From Yoonia vestfoldensis (GTDB taxonomy: Bacteria > Pseudomonadota > Alphaproteobacteria > Rhodobacterales > Rhodobacteraceae), in the NCBI RefSeq assembly GCF_002158905.1, contig NZ_CP021431.1, positions 1,240,001-1,304,000 on the forward strand: DNA of 64,000 nt, given 5' to 3'. Below are positions 18,415-28,828 of this stretch, piece by piece (the first letter of the stretch is position 1; every line of letters starts with the position of its first letter). The position numbers and the translations under genes were made by a program. The notes under the pieces were generated by a model that had not been told where the DNA came from, searched no databases, and saw only the letters and a list, made by a program, of their open reading frames with translations.

Positions 18415-20565
18415 GTGCCCCTTGGGGATAGCCAGCCAAAGGACGAAGAACAAGTGCGAGCCGTGGTCGAAGACGCGCTTTTGGCGCAGCGCGGGGGGCT
18501 GTTGTGCTGGGTGCCGGTCTGGCTTGGGCTGGGGATCGGGTGGTATTTCGCGCAAGGCCAGGAACCGGGGGCGTTTGTGCTGGCCGCGGGGGCGGGCCTT
18601 GGGCTGGCGGTGTTGCTGGGGCTGCCGCATATCGGCGTGGCCTATCGCCCCGTCGCGATGGCCGTCATCATCGCCATGACCGGGGCCGGTCTTGCCAAAT
18701 ACCGCAGCGATGCCATGGCAGCACCCATGCTAAGCTTTCGCTATTACGGCGCGATCGAGGGGCGGGTCGTCAATATCGACCGCTCTGCCAGCGATGCGCA
18801 GCGGCTGACGCTGGACCGGGTGGTGCTGGACCGGATGCCCCCCGAGCGGACACCGGCGCGCGTGCGCGTGTCGGTGCATGGCGATCAGCCGCTGGCGCGC
18901 TATCACCCCGGCGACGTGCTGGTCATGACCGGCCATCTGTCACCCCCCGCAGGGCCGGCAGAACCGGGTGGTTTTGATTTCCAGCGCCATGCCTGGTTTC
19001 TGGGCCTGGGCGCGGTCGGCTATACCCGCACGCCTGTGCTGCGGCTGGCGGCACCTGACAGCCCCGATGCGATGATGCGGATTTTCGCGCTGCGCATGGC
19101 GATTTCGCGCGCCGTGCAAGAGGCGATCCCCGGCGAGGCGGGCGCCTTTGCCGCCGCGATCATGACCGGGGACCGGTCCGGCATGGGGCAGGAAAGCCTT
19201 GCGGCGCTGCGCGCATCGAACCTGGCGCATCTGCTGGCGATTTCGGGGCTGCATATGGGGCTGTTGACGGGGTTTGTCTTTGCGGTGGTCCGCTATGGGC
19301 TGGCGCTGGTGCCCTTTGTCGCGCTGCGCTGGCCCGGCAAAAAGATCGCGGCTGTCGCGGCCTTGATCGTGGGGGCGTTCTATCTGGCCTTGTCGGGGGG
19401 CAATGTGGCGACCGAGCGCGCCTTTGTCATGGTGGCGGTGATGCTGGTCGCGGTCCTGCTGGGGCGGCGCGCGCTGACCTTGCGCGCGGTGGCCATTGCC
19501 GCGATCATCGTGCTGGTCTGGCAGCCCGAGGCGCTGACCGGGCCGGGGTTTCAGATGTCATTCGCGGCCACGGTCGCGCTTGTCGCGGTGTTTCGGGCCT
19601 TGCGCGGTGTCGATCTTTACCGCTTGCCGCGCTGGACGCGTCCGGTGTTGTCGGTCTTTGTGTCGTCGCTGGTGGCGGGGTTGGCGACAGCGCCATTCGC
19701 GGCGGCGCATTTCAACATCCTGTCGCATTACGGGCTGATCGCCAATCTGATCAGCGTGCCCTTGATGGGGGCGCTGGTCATGCCTGCGGCGGTGCTGGCG
19801 GCCTGTCTTTGGCCCTTGGGGCTGGACTGGATCGGTTTCGCGCTGATGGAGCCGGGGCTGCGTTGGATCTTGTTCGTGGCCGAGACCACCGCCGCCCAGC
19901 CCCGCGCTTTCAGCCATGTGATCGCGCCGCCCAAACCGGTTTTGCCGCTGCTGGCGCTGGCGCTGCTTTGGCTGATCCTGTGGCAGGGGCGGGCGCGGTT
20001 CGCGGGGCTGGCGCTGGCGGTGCTGCCCTTTGTGATCTGGCAGCAAGGCACAAGGCCCGCGCTGCTGGTGGCGGATGACGGGGGGCTGATCGGGCTGATG
20101 GGGACCGAAGGGCGCGCCTTGTCCAAAGCCACGGGCGGCAGTTTCGTGGCCGGTATCTGGCTGGAAAATGATGGCGGGCCGGTGGCGCAGCAGGATGCGG
20201 CGTCGCGAAGCGGTTTGCTGCGCGAGGGCCGTGTCGTGACGGCCATGCTGGGAGAGTGGCGGATCATGCAGGTATCGGGCAAGACCGCGCTGGCCGCTTT
20301 GCAAGGCTGTGGCGGCGCGGATGTGCTGATCCTGAACCAGCCCGATTCCAGTACGGGTGCCAGCACGGGTGCCAGCGCGGGTGACAGAACGCGCCCCTGT
20401 CTGGTCTATGACGCGATCCGGCTGCGCGAGACCGGCGCGCTGGCCCTTGACCAAGCTGCGGATGGCGCGCTGCGCATCGTCACCTCAGGTGCGGCTGCGG
20501 GCAACAGGCCCTGGAACGGGCGCAGCGGCGCGCCGGATGCGCCGCTTGTGCTGATGCGTCAATAG
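18415..20565 (+). CDS. comEC: ComEC/Rec2-family DNA uptake membrane protein
   Basis: A 716-residue polytopic inner-membrane protein that forms the channel for single-stranded DNA entry. The N-terminal helices and soluble domain precede the Competence domain (about residues 220-500), with [23 protein letters not shown] and [17 protein letters not shown] typical of the family. The C-terminal 150 residues align by position with the metallo-beta-lactamase-like domain but show no HxHxDH motif. A short GTGAS repeat sits near residue 645. The start is GTG 18415; GTG 18454 is an alternative. The 3' end overlaps convergent lexA by 7 bp. Confidence 0.9.
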   Translation: MPLGDSQPKDEEQVRAVVEDALLAQRGGLLCWVPVWLGLGIGWYFAQGQEPGAFVLAAGAGLGLAVLLGLPHIGVAYRPVAMAVIIAMTGAGLAKYRSDAMAAPMLSFRYYGAIEGRVVNIDRSASDAQRLTLDRVVLDRMPPERTPARVRVSVHGDQPLARYHPGDVLVMTGHLSPPAGPAEPGGFDFQRHAWFLGLGAVGYTRTPVLRLAAPDSPDAMMRIFALRMAISRAVQEAIPGEAGAFAAAIMTGDRSGMGQESLAALRASNLAHLLAISGLHMGLLTGFVFAVVRYGLALVPFVALRWPGKKIAAVAALIVGAFYLALSGGNVATERAFVMVAVMLVAVLLGRRALTLRAVAIAAIIVLVWQPEALTGPGFQMSFAATVALVAVFRALRGVDLYRLPRWTRPVLSVFVSSLVAGLATAPFAAAHFNILSHYGLIANLISVPLMGALVMPAAVLAACLWPLGLDWIGFALMEPGLRWILFVAETTAAQPRAFSHVIAPPKPVLPLLALALLWLILWQGRARFAGLALAVLPFVIWQQGTRPALLVADDGGLIGLMGTEGRALSKATGGSFVAGIWLENDGGPVAQQDAASRSGLLREGRVVTAMLGEWRIMQVSGKTALAALQGCGGADVLILNQPDSSTGASTGASAGDRTRPCLVYDAIRLRETGALALDQAADGALRIVTSGAAAGNRPWNGRSGAPDAPLVLMRQ

Positions 20566-21242
20566 GTGCGGATCAGCCCGACCAGCCGGCCCTGCACCTT
20601 GACCTGATCATCGCGGAAAACGCGGGTTTCATAGGCGGGGTTTGCCGCTTCTAATGCGATGGCGCTGCCATTGCGGCGGAACCGTTTCAACGTGGCTTCC
20701 TGGCCTTCGACCAGCGCCACCACGATATCGCCATTATTGGCGACAGAGGTTTCGCGGATCACCACCACATCGCCATCATTGATCCCGGCCTCGATCATGG
20801 AATCGCCTTTGACCTCGAGCGCGTAATGTTCGCCCTTGCCCAGCATGGATTGCGGCACATGGACATGATGAGAGATTTCGGAAATCGCCTCGATCGGGAC
20901 ACCGGCGGCGATGCGGCCCATCACCGGCAGCGACATGGACCCGCCTTCGACCGGCAGCGCGGCGGCGGGTTTGCCAGCAGGTTTGTCACCCGCGATCACC
21001 CGTGGCTGAAAGCCGCTGCCCAGCATGCTGTCGGGCAGTTTCACGATTTCCAGCGCCCGCGCCCGATGCGCCAGACGGCGGATGAAACCGCGTTCTTCCA
21101 ATGCCGTGATCAGCCGGTGGATGCCCGATTTCGACCGCAGATCGAGCGCTTCTTTCATTTCATCGAAACTGGGCGGCACGCCGTCGCGCTGGACCCGTGT
21201 ATGGATGAAGGCCAGAAGGTCGAGCTGTTTCTTGGTTAACAT
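20559..21242 (-). CDS. lexA: LexA repressor
   Basis: A 227-residue SOS repressor. Residues 1-65 are the winged helix DNA-binding domain ([14 protein letters not shown]). The self-cleavage site is Ala113-Gly114 in RIAAGVPIE. The catalytic pair is Ser148 (KGDSMIEAG) and Lys186 (EATLKRF). The linker is longer than in E. coli LexA, as in other alphaproteobacteria. A GTTC-N7-GTTC box lies 30-44 bp upstream of the start, so it is autoregulated. Confidence 0.97.
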   Translation of the reverse strand: MLTKKQLDLLAFIHTRVQRDGVPPSFDEMKEALDLRSKSGIHRLITALEERGFIRRLAHRARALEIVKLPDSMLGSGFQPRVIAGDKPAGKPAAALPVEGGSMSLPVMGRIAAGVPIEAISEISHHVHVPQSMLGKGEHYALEVKGDSMIEAGINDGDVVVIRETSVANNGDIVVALVEGQEATLKRFRRNGSAIALEAANPAYETRVFRDDQVKVQGRLVGLIRTY

Positions 21243-21271
21243 GACGAAATCCTTGGGCTGGTTTTGCTTAT

Positions 21272-21286
21272 GTTCTACCGATGTTC
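21272..21286. promoter_or_regulatory. LexA (SOS) box of lexA
   Basis: GTTC (21272-21275), 7 bp, GTTC (21283-21286): an exact match to the direct-repeat SOS box of alphaproteobacteria. Confidence 0.85.
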
Positions 21287-21316
21287 CCCTTTTGTGTCAA
21301 TTGCCTTGCAATTGAC

Positions 21317-21349
21317 GTCTCCGACGGGAGTATTTTTGGAAAAAAGAAG
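21317..21349 (-). repeat. 3'-end repeat element, copy 2 (after moeA)
   Basis: The minus strand reads CTTCTTTTTTCCAAAAATAC and continues CTCCCGTCGGAGAC, beginning 3 nt past the moeA stop. The core is identical to copies 1 and 7. Confidence 0.75.
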
Positions 21350-21352
21350 ATG

Positions 21353-22525
21353 TCAGAGCGGCAGGAGCTGCAGGCTCTCGCCGGCTTTGCGTGCGGGGTC
21401 ATGCGGCGGGCGCAGGGCGAGGCAATTGGCCTGTGTCAGCACGCTAAGCAGGCTGCTGTCCTGGCGGTCGTAGATCGTGACCTGGCCATTGGCCAGATGG
21501 GCGCGCATGTAATGGGCGCGCGGCCCGTTGCTGCCGATGTCATGGGCAAGGGCCGCGGTGTGCAGCGGTGCGGGATCCGCGCCCAGCCCCAGCATCTTGC
21601 GGATCACCGGCAGCACGAAGACATGGCCGCAGACCATGGCCGAGACCGGATTGCCGGGCAGGCCGATCATCGCGGCATTGCCAAGCCGCCCGGCCATCAG
21701 CGGTTTGCCGGGCCGCATCGCGATCTTGTAGAAACTGCGCTGCATGCCCAGGGTCTGCGCCACCTGTCCGACCAGATCGTGATCGCCCACAGAGGCCCCG
21801 CCGATGGTGATGATCAGATCGGCACCGCGCGCAAGTGCGAAGCTTTGTTCCAGCGCGGCGATATTGTCGCGCGCGATGGGCAGCAGCCGGGCGGTGGCGC
21901 CTGCGGCCTCGACCAGCGCGGCCAGCCCATAGCTGTTGGAGGCGATGATCTGATCGGGGCCAGGGTGATCGCCGGGCTGGACCAGCTCGTCCCCGGTGGC
22001 GATGATCGCGACCAGCGGTTTGCGGGTGACCGGCACCTGGGCGATATTCATTGCCGCCAGCAAGGCGATATCGCTGGGCGTCAGACGGCGCGGGGCGGGC
22101 AGGGGCGTGCCTTGCGCGAAATCGCCGCCTTGGGGGCGGATGTTGCTGCCGCTGTCTGAGGCGTCAGTGATGGTGATCGTATCGCCCGCGCGGGTGACGT
22201 TTTCCTGAATGACCACGCGCGCCGCGCCCGCAGGCAGTGGCGCGCCGGTGAAGATCCGCAACGCCTGCCCCGGGGCCAGCTTGCCCTGCCAGCCATGGCC
22301 TGCGGCCGCCTCGCCGATCACTTGCAGCGTCGCGCCTTGGCGGTGATCGCTGGCATGGACCGCATAGCCATCCATCGCAGAGGCCGCGAAAGGCGGCTGG
22401 TCGCGCCGCGCGGTCACATCGCGCGCCAGCACACGCTGGGCCGCGGCGCGCAGCGGCACGTCTTCGGCTGGCAAGGGCGTGACCAGCGCAAAGAGGTCGC
22501 GCAGGGCCTCTGCAACGCTGATCAT
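21353..22525 (-). CDS. moeA: Molybdopterin molybdotransferase MoeA
   Basis: A 390-residue cytoplasmic enzyme that inserts molybdate into adenylylated molybdopterin. Typical features are [13 protein letters not shown] (about 45), [24 protein letters not shown] (about 200) and the MPT-binding [10 protein letters not shown] (about 264), with [10 protein letters not shown] and GLPGNPVSA. It overlaps moaC by ATGA and is the last gene of the trpG-moeA operon. A repeat element and the lexA SOS box lie beyond its end. Confidence 0.96.
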   Translation of the reverse strand: MISVAEALRDLFALVTPLPAEDVPLRAAAQRVLARDVTARRDQPPFAASAMDGYAVHASDHRQGATLQVIGEAAAGHGWQGKLAPGQALRIFTGAPLPAGAARVVIQENVTRAGDTITITDASDSGSNIRPQGGDFAQGTPLPAPRRLTPSDIALLAAMNIAQVPVTRKPLVAIIATGDELVQPGDHPGPDQIIASNSYGLAALVEAAGATARLLPIARDNIAALEQSFALARGADLIITIGGASVGDHDLVGQVAQTLGMQRSFYKIAMRPGKPLMAGRLGNAAMIGLPGNPVSAMVCGHVFVLPVIRKMLGLGADPAPLHTAALAHDIGSNGPRAHYMRAHLANGQVTIYDRQDSSLLSVLTQANCLALRPPHDPARKAGESLQLLPL

Positions 22526-22998
22526 GGCGCGGTGAACCGCCCCGATTTGCCACCATCCTTGAGCGTGACGCGCAAGCCGCCGATGACCATGTCCTTTTGC
22601 ACCGCCTTGACCATGTCATAGATGGTCAGCGCGGCTGTGCTGGCGGCGGTCAGCGCTTCCATTTCCACGCCGGTCTGGCCGCTGGTTTTGACCGTGGCGC
22701 TGATCCGGATGCCGGGCAGCTGCGCATCGGGGGTCAGGTCCAGCGCGACCCGGGTGATCGGCAGCGGATGGCAAAGCGGGATCAGATCGGCGGTTTTCTT
22801 GGCTGCCATGATGCCTGCGATCCGCGCGATCCCCAGCACATCGCCTTTTTTGGCGCGGCCTTGGGTGATCAGCGCCAGCGTATCGGATGACATCACGATA
22901 TGCGCCTCGGCCACGGCGATCCGGTCGGTCACGGCCTTGTCCGAGACATCGACCATATGGGCCTGCCCCTCGGCGTCGAAATGCGTCAGCCCGGTCAT
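22522..22998 (-). CDS. moaC: Cyclic pyranopterin monophosphate synthase MoaC
   Basis: A 158-residue enzyme of molybdenum cofactor synthesis that completes the conversion of the MoaA product to cyclic pyranopterin. It has [17 protein letters not shown] (about 72-88), the [19 protein letters not shown] active-site stretch (about 112-130) and KDMVI(G)G near the end. It overlaps trpC and moeA by 4 bp at each side. Confidence 0.96.
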   Translation of the reverse strand: MTGLTHFDAEGQAHMVDVSDKAVTDRIAVAEAHIVMSSDTLALITQGRAKKGDVLGIARIAGIMAAKKTADLIPLCHPLPITRVALDLTPDAQLPGIRISATVKTSGQTGVEMEALTAASTAALTIYDMVKAVQKDMVIGGLRVTLKDGGKSGRFTAP

Positions 22999-23804
22999 AG
23001 CATCGCCCCTGTCGCGGGGTTGGCCAGCAGCTTTGCGGTGGCGCTGGCCACGTCATCCTGGCGCATCAGGCTTTCGCCGATCAGGAAGGCACGCGCGCCA
23101 TAGCGCGCCATATCGGCCAGATCCGCGGGGGTGAATAGCCCGCTTTCGCAGACGATGCGCCGGTCTTCGGGCACCCGTTTGGACAGAAGGCGCGTGGTGT
23201 CCAGCGTGACCTCGAAGGTTTTCAGATTGCGGTTGTTGATCCCGATCAGCGGCGAGCGCAACAGCACCGCGCGGTCCAGTTCGCCCTGGTCATGCACCTC
23301 GATCAGCACATCCATCTGCCAATCCATGGCGGCCTGTTCCAATTCCTGCGCCTGGGCATCACTGACCGAGGCCATGATGATCAAGATGCAATCGGCCCCC
23401 AAGGCGCGGGATTCCGCGACCTGCCAGGGATCATAGAGGAAATCCTTGCGCAATGCGGGCAGCGCACAGGCATCACGCGCGGCGACCAGATAGCTGTCAT
23501 CGCCTTGAAAGGACGGGGCGTCGGTCAGCACCGACAGGCAGGTGGCGCCGCCTTGTTCATATGCCTGCGCCAAGGCGGCAGGGTTGAAATCGGCGCGGAT
23601 CAGACCTTTGGAGGGGCTGGCTTTCTTGATCTCGGCGATCAGGCCGTATCCTTCGCGGCTGGCCCCCGCCAAGGCATCGGCGAAACCGCGCACGGGGCTG
23701 GCGTCGCGGGCCTGCGCCTCGACCTCGGCCAAGGGCAGGGCGGCTTTGCGCGCGGCCACATCCGCCAGTTTATACTCTTTGATCTTGGCAAGGATGTCGG
23801 TCAT
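22995..23804 (-). CDS. trpC: Indole-3-glycerol phosphate synthase
   Basis: A 269-residue TIM-barrel enzyme of tryptophan synthesis. It has [17 protein letters not shown] (catalytic Lys region, about 60), [11 protein letters not shown] (about 118), [14 protein letters not shown] (about 184) and [10 protein letters not shown] (about 220). ATG 23804 overlaps the ung stop by ATGA. An in-frame TTG 12 nt upstream lacks a better ribosome site. Confidence 0.96.
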   Translation of the reverse strand: MTDILAKIKEYKLADVAARKAALPLAEVEAQARDASPVRGFADALAGASREGYGLIAEIKKASPSKGLIRADFNPAALAQAYEQGGATCLSVLTDAPSFQGDDSYLVAARDACALPALRKDFLYDPWQVAESRALGADCILIIMASVSDAQAQELEQAAMDWQMDVLIEVHDQGELDRAVLLRSPLIGINNRNLKTFEVTLDTTRLLSKRVPEDRRIVCESGLFTPADLADMARYGARAFLIGESLMRQDDVASATAKLLANPATGAML

Positions 23805-24442
23805 GGGTCCGCCCAATTGATAGATGTGTCGCCTCGATCCATAAGCCAGTCATTCACTTTTGAAAATGGGCGCGACCCGAAAAACCCCCGATGCGCCGAG
23901 AGCGGCGAGGGATGCGCCGCGCGCAGGATCAGATGGTGATCGCGCAATTGGTCTGCATATCTCTGCGCCTGCGCCCCCCAGAGGATAAAGGCACGCGGTT
24001 GCGCATCAAGCCGCGCCAGCACTTGGCGCACCAGCCTGTCCCAGCCCAATTTACCATGCGCGCCCGCCTGTCCGGGCAGGACGCTCAATGCCGTGTTCAG
24101 CAGCAATACCCCCTGATCGGCCCAATCATGCAGATTTTTCTTGCTGCGGCTTTGGCCGGTATCGCTATGGATTTCCTTGAAAATATTGCCAAGGCTGGCC
24201 AGATTGCCCGCAAAGGCGGGGTTGATCGAAAAGGCCAGGCCATCGGCCTTGGCGGGGCTGTGATAGGGGTCTTGGCCGATGATCACGACGCGCGTGGCGG
24301 CAGGCTGGCAGCGTTCCAGCGCGGCAAAGGTCAGCGCGGGTGGCGGCAGGATATCGCGGCCCAGCTGCGGCGTGATCTTTGGCAGATCATCGCGGAAAAA
24401 CGGCAGATCGGCCCAATCCCCAAGGCGTGCCAGATCAAACAT
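23801..24442 (-). CDS. ung: Uracil-DNA glycosylase (family 1)
   Basis: A 213-residue base-excision repair enzyme removing uracil from DNA. The water-activating motif is GQDPYH (56-61, catalytic Asp58). The uracil-binding and LLLNTALSV strand lie near residue 112. The minor-groove intercalation loop is [13 protein letters not shown] (about 175-187). It sits inside the trp operon, between trpD (1-nt TGATG overlap) and trpC (ATGA overlap). It is therefore co-translated with tryptophan genes, an unusual position. Confidence 0.95.
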   Translation of the reverse strand: MFDLARLGDWADLPFFRDDLPKITPQLGRDILPPPALTFAALERCQPAATRVVIIGQDPYHSPAKADGLAFSINPAFAGNLASLGNIFKEIHSDTGQSRSKKNLHDWADQGVLLLNTALSVLPGQAGAHGKLGWDRLVRQVLARLDAQPRAFILWGAQAQRYADQLRDHHLILRAAHPSPLSAHRGFFGSRPFSKVNDWLMDRGDTSINWADP

Positions 24443-25455
24443 CAGGCATTGGTGACGCGTACCAGCGCGGCCAGCGCCGCCTTGGCCTTGCCGCTGTCGA
24501 TACTGTCGCGGGCGATGGCGACCCCGTCACGCAGATCACTGGCCTTATCGGCCACGACCAAGGCGGCGGCGGCATTGAACAGCACCGCGTCGCGGTAGGC
24601 GCCGGCTGCGCCATCCAGCAGGCCGCGCAGCGCTTGCGCGTTCTGCGCGGGGGTGCCGCCGATGATGTCGCGAAAGGCATGTTCGGGCAGGCCCGCATCC
24701 TCGGGGTGGATCTGGCGGCTGGTGATCTTGCCATCCGCCAGCATCGCCACCGATGTTGGCCCGCAGATCGTGATTTCATCGGTGCCATCGCTGCCATGGA
24801 CCAGCCATGCCTTTTCACTGCCAAGCTGTTGCAGGGTTTCGGCCATCGGAAAGATCAGGTCGATGGCAAAGGCCCCCGTTAGCTGACGTTTCACGCCTGC
24901 GGGATTTGTCAATGGTCCCAATATGTTAAAGATCGTCTTGCAGCCAAGTTCCAACCTGACAGGCCCGACATGGCGCATCGCGGGATGATGCAAAGGGGCC
25001 ATCATGAAACCGATGCCCGCCTCGGCAATGGCGCGTTCGACCACATCCGGCGTGACGTTGACATTGATCCCAAGCGCCGACTGCACATCCGCCGTGCCGG
25101 ATTTCGACGACAGGTTGCGGTTGCCATGTTTGGCAACCGGCACGCCTGCGCCCGCCACGACAAAGCCGGTGGCGGTGGAAATATTCAGCGTATGTTTGCC
25201 GTCACCGCCGGTGCCGACGATATCCATCGCCCCTGCGGGCGCGGTGACAGGGACGCAATGCGCGCGCATGACGGCGGCGGCGGCGGCATATTCGGACACG
25301 GCCTCGCCGCGGGCGCGCAGGGCCATCAGCAGCCCGCCGATCTGGGCCGGGGTGGCATTGCCCGCAAAGAGATGGCCGAACGCCTCTTCGGCCTGCGCGC
25401 GCGACAAGGGCCCTTCAGAGGCGGCATAGATCAGCGGTTTCATCGCCTCGGTCAT
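24442..25455 (-). CDS. trpD: Anthranilate phosphoribosyltransferase
   Basis: A 337-residue enzyme joining anthranilate and PRPP in tryptophan synthesis. The PRPP-binding loop is [17 protein letters not shown] (about 81-97). Next come [16 protein letters not shown] (about 108) and [17 protein letters not shown] (about 155). The C-terminal half has [12 protein letters not shown]. It overlaps trpG by ATGA and ung by one base. Confidence 0.97.
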   Translation of the reverse strand: MTEAMKPLIYAASEGPLSRAQAEEAFGHLFAGNATPAQIGGLLMALRARGEAVSEYAAAAAVMRAHCVPVTAPAGAMDIVGTGGDGKHTLNISTATGFVVAGAGVPVAKHGNRNLSSKSGTADVQSALGINVNVTPDVVERAIAEAGIGFMMAPLHHPAMRHVGPVRLELGCKTIFNILGPLTNPAGVKRQLTGAFAIDLIFPMAETLQQLGSEKAWLVHGSDGTDEITICGPTSVAMLADGKITSRQIHPEDAGLPEHAFRDIIGGTPAQNAQALRGLLDGAAGAYRDAVLFNAAAALVVADKASDLRDGVAIARDSIDSGKAKAALAALVRVTNA

Positions 25456-26033
25456 GCCGGCACCTTGGCCAGATCAAGGAAATTGCGCAACAGCGCATGC
25501 CCATGTTCGGACCGGATGCTTTCGGGATGGAATTGCACGCCGTGGATCGGCAGCGTTTCATGCTGCAAACCCATGATCGTGCCATCCTCCAGATCGGCGG
25601 TCACTTGCAGGCAATCGGGCAGGGTGGCGCGGTCCACCACCAGTGAATGATAGCGCGTGGCGGCAAAGGGGCTGGGCAGCCCCGCAAAGAGGCCCTGACC
25701 GTTGTGCCGCATCTGGCCCATCTTGCCATGCACGATTTCATGGCAGCGGATGACATGGCCGCCGAACGCCTCGCCAATCGCCTGATGGCCAAGGCAGACA
25801 CCCAGCAGGGGCATCCCGGTTTCGGCAGCGGCATGGACCAGCGGCAGGCAGATGCCCGCCTGTGCCGGATCACAAGGACCGGGCGACAGCACGATGGCTG
25901 CGGGCCGCATCGCCATGGCCTGTTGCACATCCAGCGCATCATTGCGGCGTACGACGACATCTGCCCCAAGTTCGCCCAAATAATGCACCAGATTATAGGT
26001 AAAGCTGTCGTAATTATCGATCAAAAGCAGCAT
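25452..26033 (-). CDS. trpG: Anthranilate synthase glutamine amidotransferase component
   Basis: A 193-residue class I amidotransferase supplying ammonia to TrpE. It starts [20 protein letters not shown]. The nucleophile Cys is in [17 protein letters not shown] (about 79) and the catalytic His-x-Glu is [13 protein letters not shown] (about 168). trpE is 1.3 kb away on the same strand, separated by an opposite-strand gene. I see no clear leader peptide or attenuator in the 142 bp upstream. The protein could also serve folate synthesis as PabA. Confidence 0.95.
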   Translation of the reverse strand: MLLLIDNYDSFTYNLVHYLGELGADVVVRRNDALDVQQAMAMRPAAIVLSPGPCDPAQAGICLPLVHAAAETGMPLLGVCLGHQAIGEAFGGHVIRCHEIVHGKMGQMRHNGQGLFAGLPSPFAATRYHSLVVDRATLPDCLQVTADLEDGTIMGLQHETLPIHGVQFHPESIRSEHGHALLRNFLDLAKVPA

Positions 26034-26175
26034 GGACCCGTCCTGTAAGCTGTAAATTTGGGGCTACCGTCCGCCGCCAAGCTGACGATATAAGCGCCGC
26101 CATACATGGGCCGACAGGGCTTGCCGCGTCAAGGCCGAAGGCGGCCGGCGCATTTGCAATAAGGATGGCAGTCAC

Positions 26176-27294
26176 ATGCGGGCATTTCTGGCGGGGGGGT
26201 TCTGGGCGGTTCTGGTCGGGGGTGGGGCGCTTGCGGTGCTATCGCTGGCGATGGATCCGCCACAGGCGCCAGATCAGATTGATCCGCCAGAGGCCGCAGC
26301 CGCCGCGCCCCAAACAGCCGTGCCCGAAACGGCCGTGCCTGAAACAACCGTGCCCGAAACAGCCGTCGAGACCGAAACAGCGGTCGAAGCCGCGCCCGTG
26401 ACGCCGCCGCAGGCCTCGGCGCCCGTCGCAGAGGTGCCCAGCCCGCCTGAACCCCAGCCTGAAATCCAGCCTGAACCCCAGCCTGAACCCGAAACGCAAA
26501 GCCAGATCATGCCCTCGGCCGCTTTGCCGCAATCCACGGCGGATGTGCGGGTCAACCGGCCACGCGCCGCCCCCGATACCGCAACCGCAGAGCTGATGCC
26601 CGACGAGATGATCATCGCGCCCTTGCAGCGCTTTGCCGCCGATTTCGACTATGCCGCCGATCTGCCGATGATCGCTTTGGTGCTGCTGGATGATCCGCTG
26701 ATGCGCGACGCGCCTGCGGTGCTGCGCCAGCTGCCTTTCGTGCCAAGCGTGGTGTTGAACGCCACGACGCCCGGGGTGACTGCCCGGATGCAGGCCTACC
26801 GCGCTGCGGGGATCGAGCTGTTGTTGCAGGCCGATCTGCCGCCGGGCGCGCAGCCCTCTGATCTGGCGGTGATCTATAGCGGCGCTTTCGCCCTTGTCCC
26901 CGAGGCCATCGCCCTGTTTTCAGACGGCACCGGGCCAGAGGTGACAGAGCGCGCGCTGGCCGATCACGCGCTGCGCCTGATCGGTGATGCGGGGCGCGGT
27001 TTTGTCACTTTGCCGCGCGGTCTGGGCGGGGCCATGCGCAATGTCGCCACAGACGGGGTGCCGGTGGCGCAGATCGCGCGCCGCCTGGATGCCGGCGGCG
27101 AGACGCGCGACGCGATCACGCGCAGCCTGCAACAAGCGGCGCTGCGCGCGCGCCAATCGGGGCATGTCGTGCTGCTGGGGCAGATGACGCCCGAGACGCT
27201 GGCGGCGATCCGCGACTGGGCCGCGCGCAGCGATCCGGCGCAGATTTCACTGGCCCCGGTATCAGCGATCCTGCTGGGGCAATTGGCGCAATAA
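26176..27294 (+). CDS. Divergent polysaccharide deacetylase family protein (YibQ-like)
   Basis: A 372-residue envelope protein. Residues 5-25 are an N-terminal membrane anchor or signal (FLAGGFWAVLVGGGALAVLSLAM). Residues about 30-130 are a Pro/Glu/Thr/Ala-rich linker with PETAVPET repeats. Residues 150-372 are a NodB-like fold of the YibQ type (MIALVLLDDPLMRD, then GFVTLPRGLGG). The usual metal-binding Asp-Asp and His residues of true deacetylases are not evident, so enzymatic activity is doubtful. The gene stands alone between trpG and trpE on the opposite strand. Confidence 0.78.
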   Translation: MRAFLAGGFWAVLVGGGALAVLSLAMDPPQAPDQIDPPEAAAAAPQTAVPETAVPETTVPETAVETETAVEAAPVTPPQASAPVAEVPSPPEPQPEIQPEPQPEPETQSQIMPSAALPQSTADVRVNRPRAAPDTATAELMPDEMIIAPLQRFAADFDYAADLPMIALVLLDDPLMRDAPAVLRQLPFVPSVVLNATTPGVTARMQAYRAAGIELLLQADLPPGAQPSDLAVIYSGAFALVPEAIALFSDGTGPEVTERALADHALRLIGDAGRGFVTLPRGLGGAMRNVATDGVPVAQIARRLDAGGETRDAITRSLQQAALRARQSGHVVLLGQMTPETLAAIRDWAARSDPAQISLAPVSAILLGQLAQ

Positions 27295-27312
27295 GCCGCC
27301 GTGCCGACTAGC

Positions 27313-28821
27313 CTAATTGCCCGTGCCCTGAAACATCCGCGCATCGGCCGCAGCCTTGCGGATCGCGTTCGATTTATGGACGGTTTCTTGATATTCCGCC
27401 TCGGGGTCGCTGTCATAGACGACACCGCCACCGGCCTGAATATAAAGCTTTTCGTCCTGCAACACCGCGGTGCGCAGCGCGATACACATATCCATATCGC
27501 CATTCGCGCTGAAATAGCCGCAGCCGCCGCCGTAAACGCCGCGCTTTTCGGGTTCCAGCTCGTCGATGATCTGCATCGCGCGGACCTTGGGCGCGCCGGA
27601 TACCGTGCCTGCGGGCATGCCTGCGAAAAAGGCGCTTAATGCGTCCTGATCCTCGGCCAGCTCGCCCACCACGTTGGATACGATATGCATCACATGGCTA
27701 TAGCGTTCGACGATGAATTGCTCGGTCGGGCGCACGCTGCCGATCTTGCTGACCTTGCCGGTATCATTGCGGCCCAGATCAAGCAGCATCAGATGTTCGG
27801 CCAGTTCCTTTTGATCGGCTAGCAGATCCGCCTCGTTCGCGTCATCCTGCGCCGGGGTTGCCCCGCGCGGACGGGTGCCTGCGATGGGGCGGATCGTGAC
27901 CTCGCGCCCAAAGACGCGCACAAGGATTTCGGGGCTGGCCCCGATCACCTGAAAGCCGCCGAAATTGAAAAAGAACATGAAAGGCGACGGGTTGGTGCGC
28001 CGCAAGGACCGGTAAAGCGCGAAAGGCGGTTCGCGAAAGTCCTGCGTCCAGCGTTGTGATGGGACCACCTGAAAGATGTCACCGGCGCGGATGTATTCCT
28101 TGGCCTTTTCCACCGCCTGCAAATAGCCCTGATGGGTGAAATTCGACACCGGCGGCGCGACAGGGGCGGGATCGGCCAAGGCACGGCTGTGCTGGGGCAG
28201 GGACCGGTCCAGCGCGCGCTGCGCATCCATCACCCGTTCGGCGGCCTGCGCATAGGCGGCCTTGGCCGACAGGCCCGCGCGCACATAGGCGGGGGCCACC
28301 AGGATCACATCGCCCTTGACCCCGTCCAGCACCGCCACGACCGAGGGGCGCAGCATGATCGCATCGGGCAGGCCAAGCGGGTCGGGGTTCACATCGGGCA
28401 GATGTTCGACCAGCCGGATCATATCATAGCCCAGATAGCCGAACAGCCCCGCCGAGGCCGCAGGCAGGCCAGCAGGCAGGGCGATGCGCGATTCGGCAAG
28501 GATGGCGCGCAAAGCATCCAGCGGATCGCCCGGCATCACCGTAAAGGCATCGGCATCAAACCGGGCAGAGCGGTTCACCCGCGCACTGGTGCCGTGACAT
28601 TGCCAGATCAGATCAGGGTTCATCCCGATGATCGAATAGCGCCCGCGGATTTCGCCGCCCGTCACACTTTCCAGCATGAAGGCATTGGTGCCCGCCTCGG
28701 ACAGTTTCAGCATCAAGGAAACCGGCGTATCCAGATCGGCGGCGATCCTTGTATAGACCACCTGGTTTTCGCCCGCGTCATAGCTGCGGGCAAAGCTGTC
28801 ATAATCGGGCAATAATGCCAT
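27313..28821 (-). CDS. trpE: Anthranilate synthase component I
   Basis: A 502-residue chorismate-utilising enzyme, first step of tryptophan synthesis. The N-terminal LLESVTGGEIRGRYSIIG (about 52) carries the tryptophan feedback-site residues LLES. The catalytic half has PIAGTRPRG (about 326), HLMLLDLGRNDTGKV (about 352), and RYSHVMHIVSNV, AGTVSGAPKVRAM and IQAGGGVVYDSDPEAE. ATG 28821 follows AGGTG, 7 bp after the ppiD stop, so it is co-transcribed with the chaperone. Confidence 0.96.
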   Translation of the reverse strand: MALLPDYDSFARSYDAGENQVVYTRIAADLDTPVSLMLKLSEAGTNAFMLESVTGGEIRGRYSIIGMNPDLIWQCHGTSARVNRSARFDADAFTVMPGDPLDALRAILAESRIALPAGLPAASAGLFGYLGYDMIRLVEHLPDVNPDPLGLPDAIMLRPSVVAVLDGVKGDVILVAPAYVRAGLSAKAAYAQAAERVMDAQRALDRSLPQHSRALADPAPVAPPVSNFTHQGYLQAVEKAKEYIRAGDIFQVVPSQRWTQDFREPPFALYRSLRRTNPSPFMFFFNFGGFQVIGASPEILVRVFGREVTIRPIAGTRPRGATPAQDDANEADLLADQKELAEHLMLLDLGRNDTGKVSKIGSVRPTEQFIVERYSHVMHIVSNVVGELAEDQDALSAFFAGMPAGTVSGAPKVRAMQIIDELEPEKRGVYGGGCGYFSANGDMDMCIALRTAVLQDEKLYIQAGGGVVYDSDPEAEYQETVHKSNAIRKAAADARMFQGTGN

Positions 28822-28828
28822 GGCGCAC

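Noticed and set aside
26034..26175. Tryptophan attenuator/leader peptide before trpG
   Set aside because: No short frame with tandem Trp codons and no U-tailed hairpin were seen on the minus strand.
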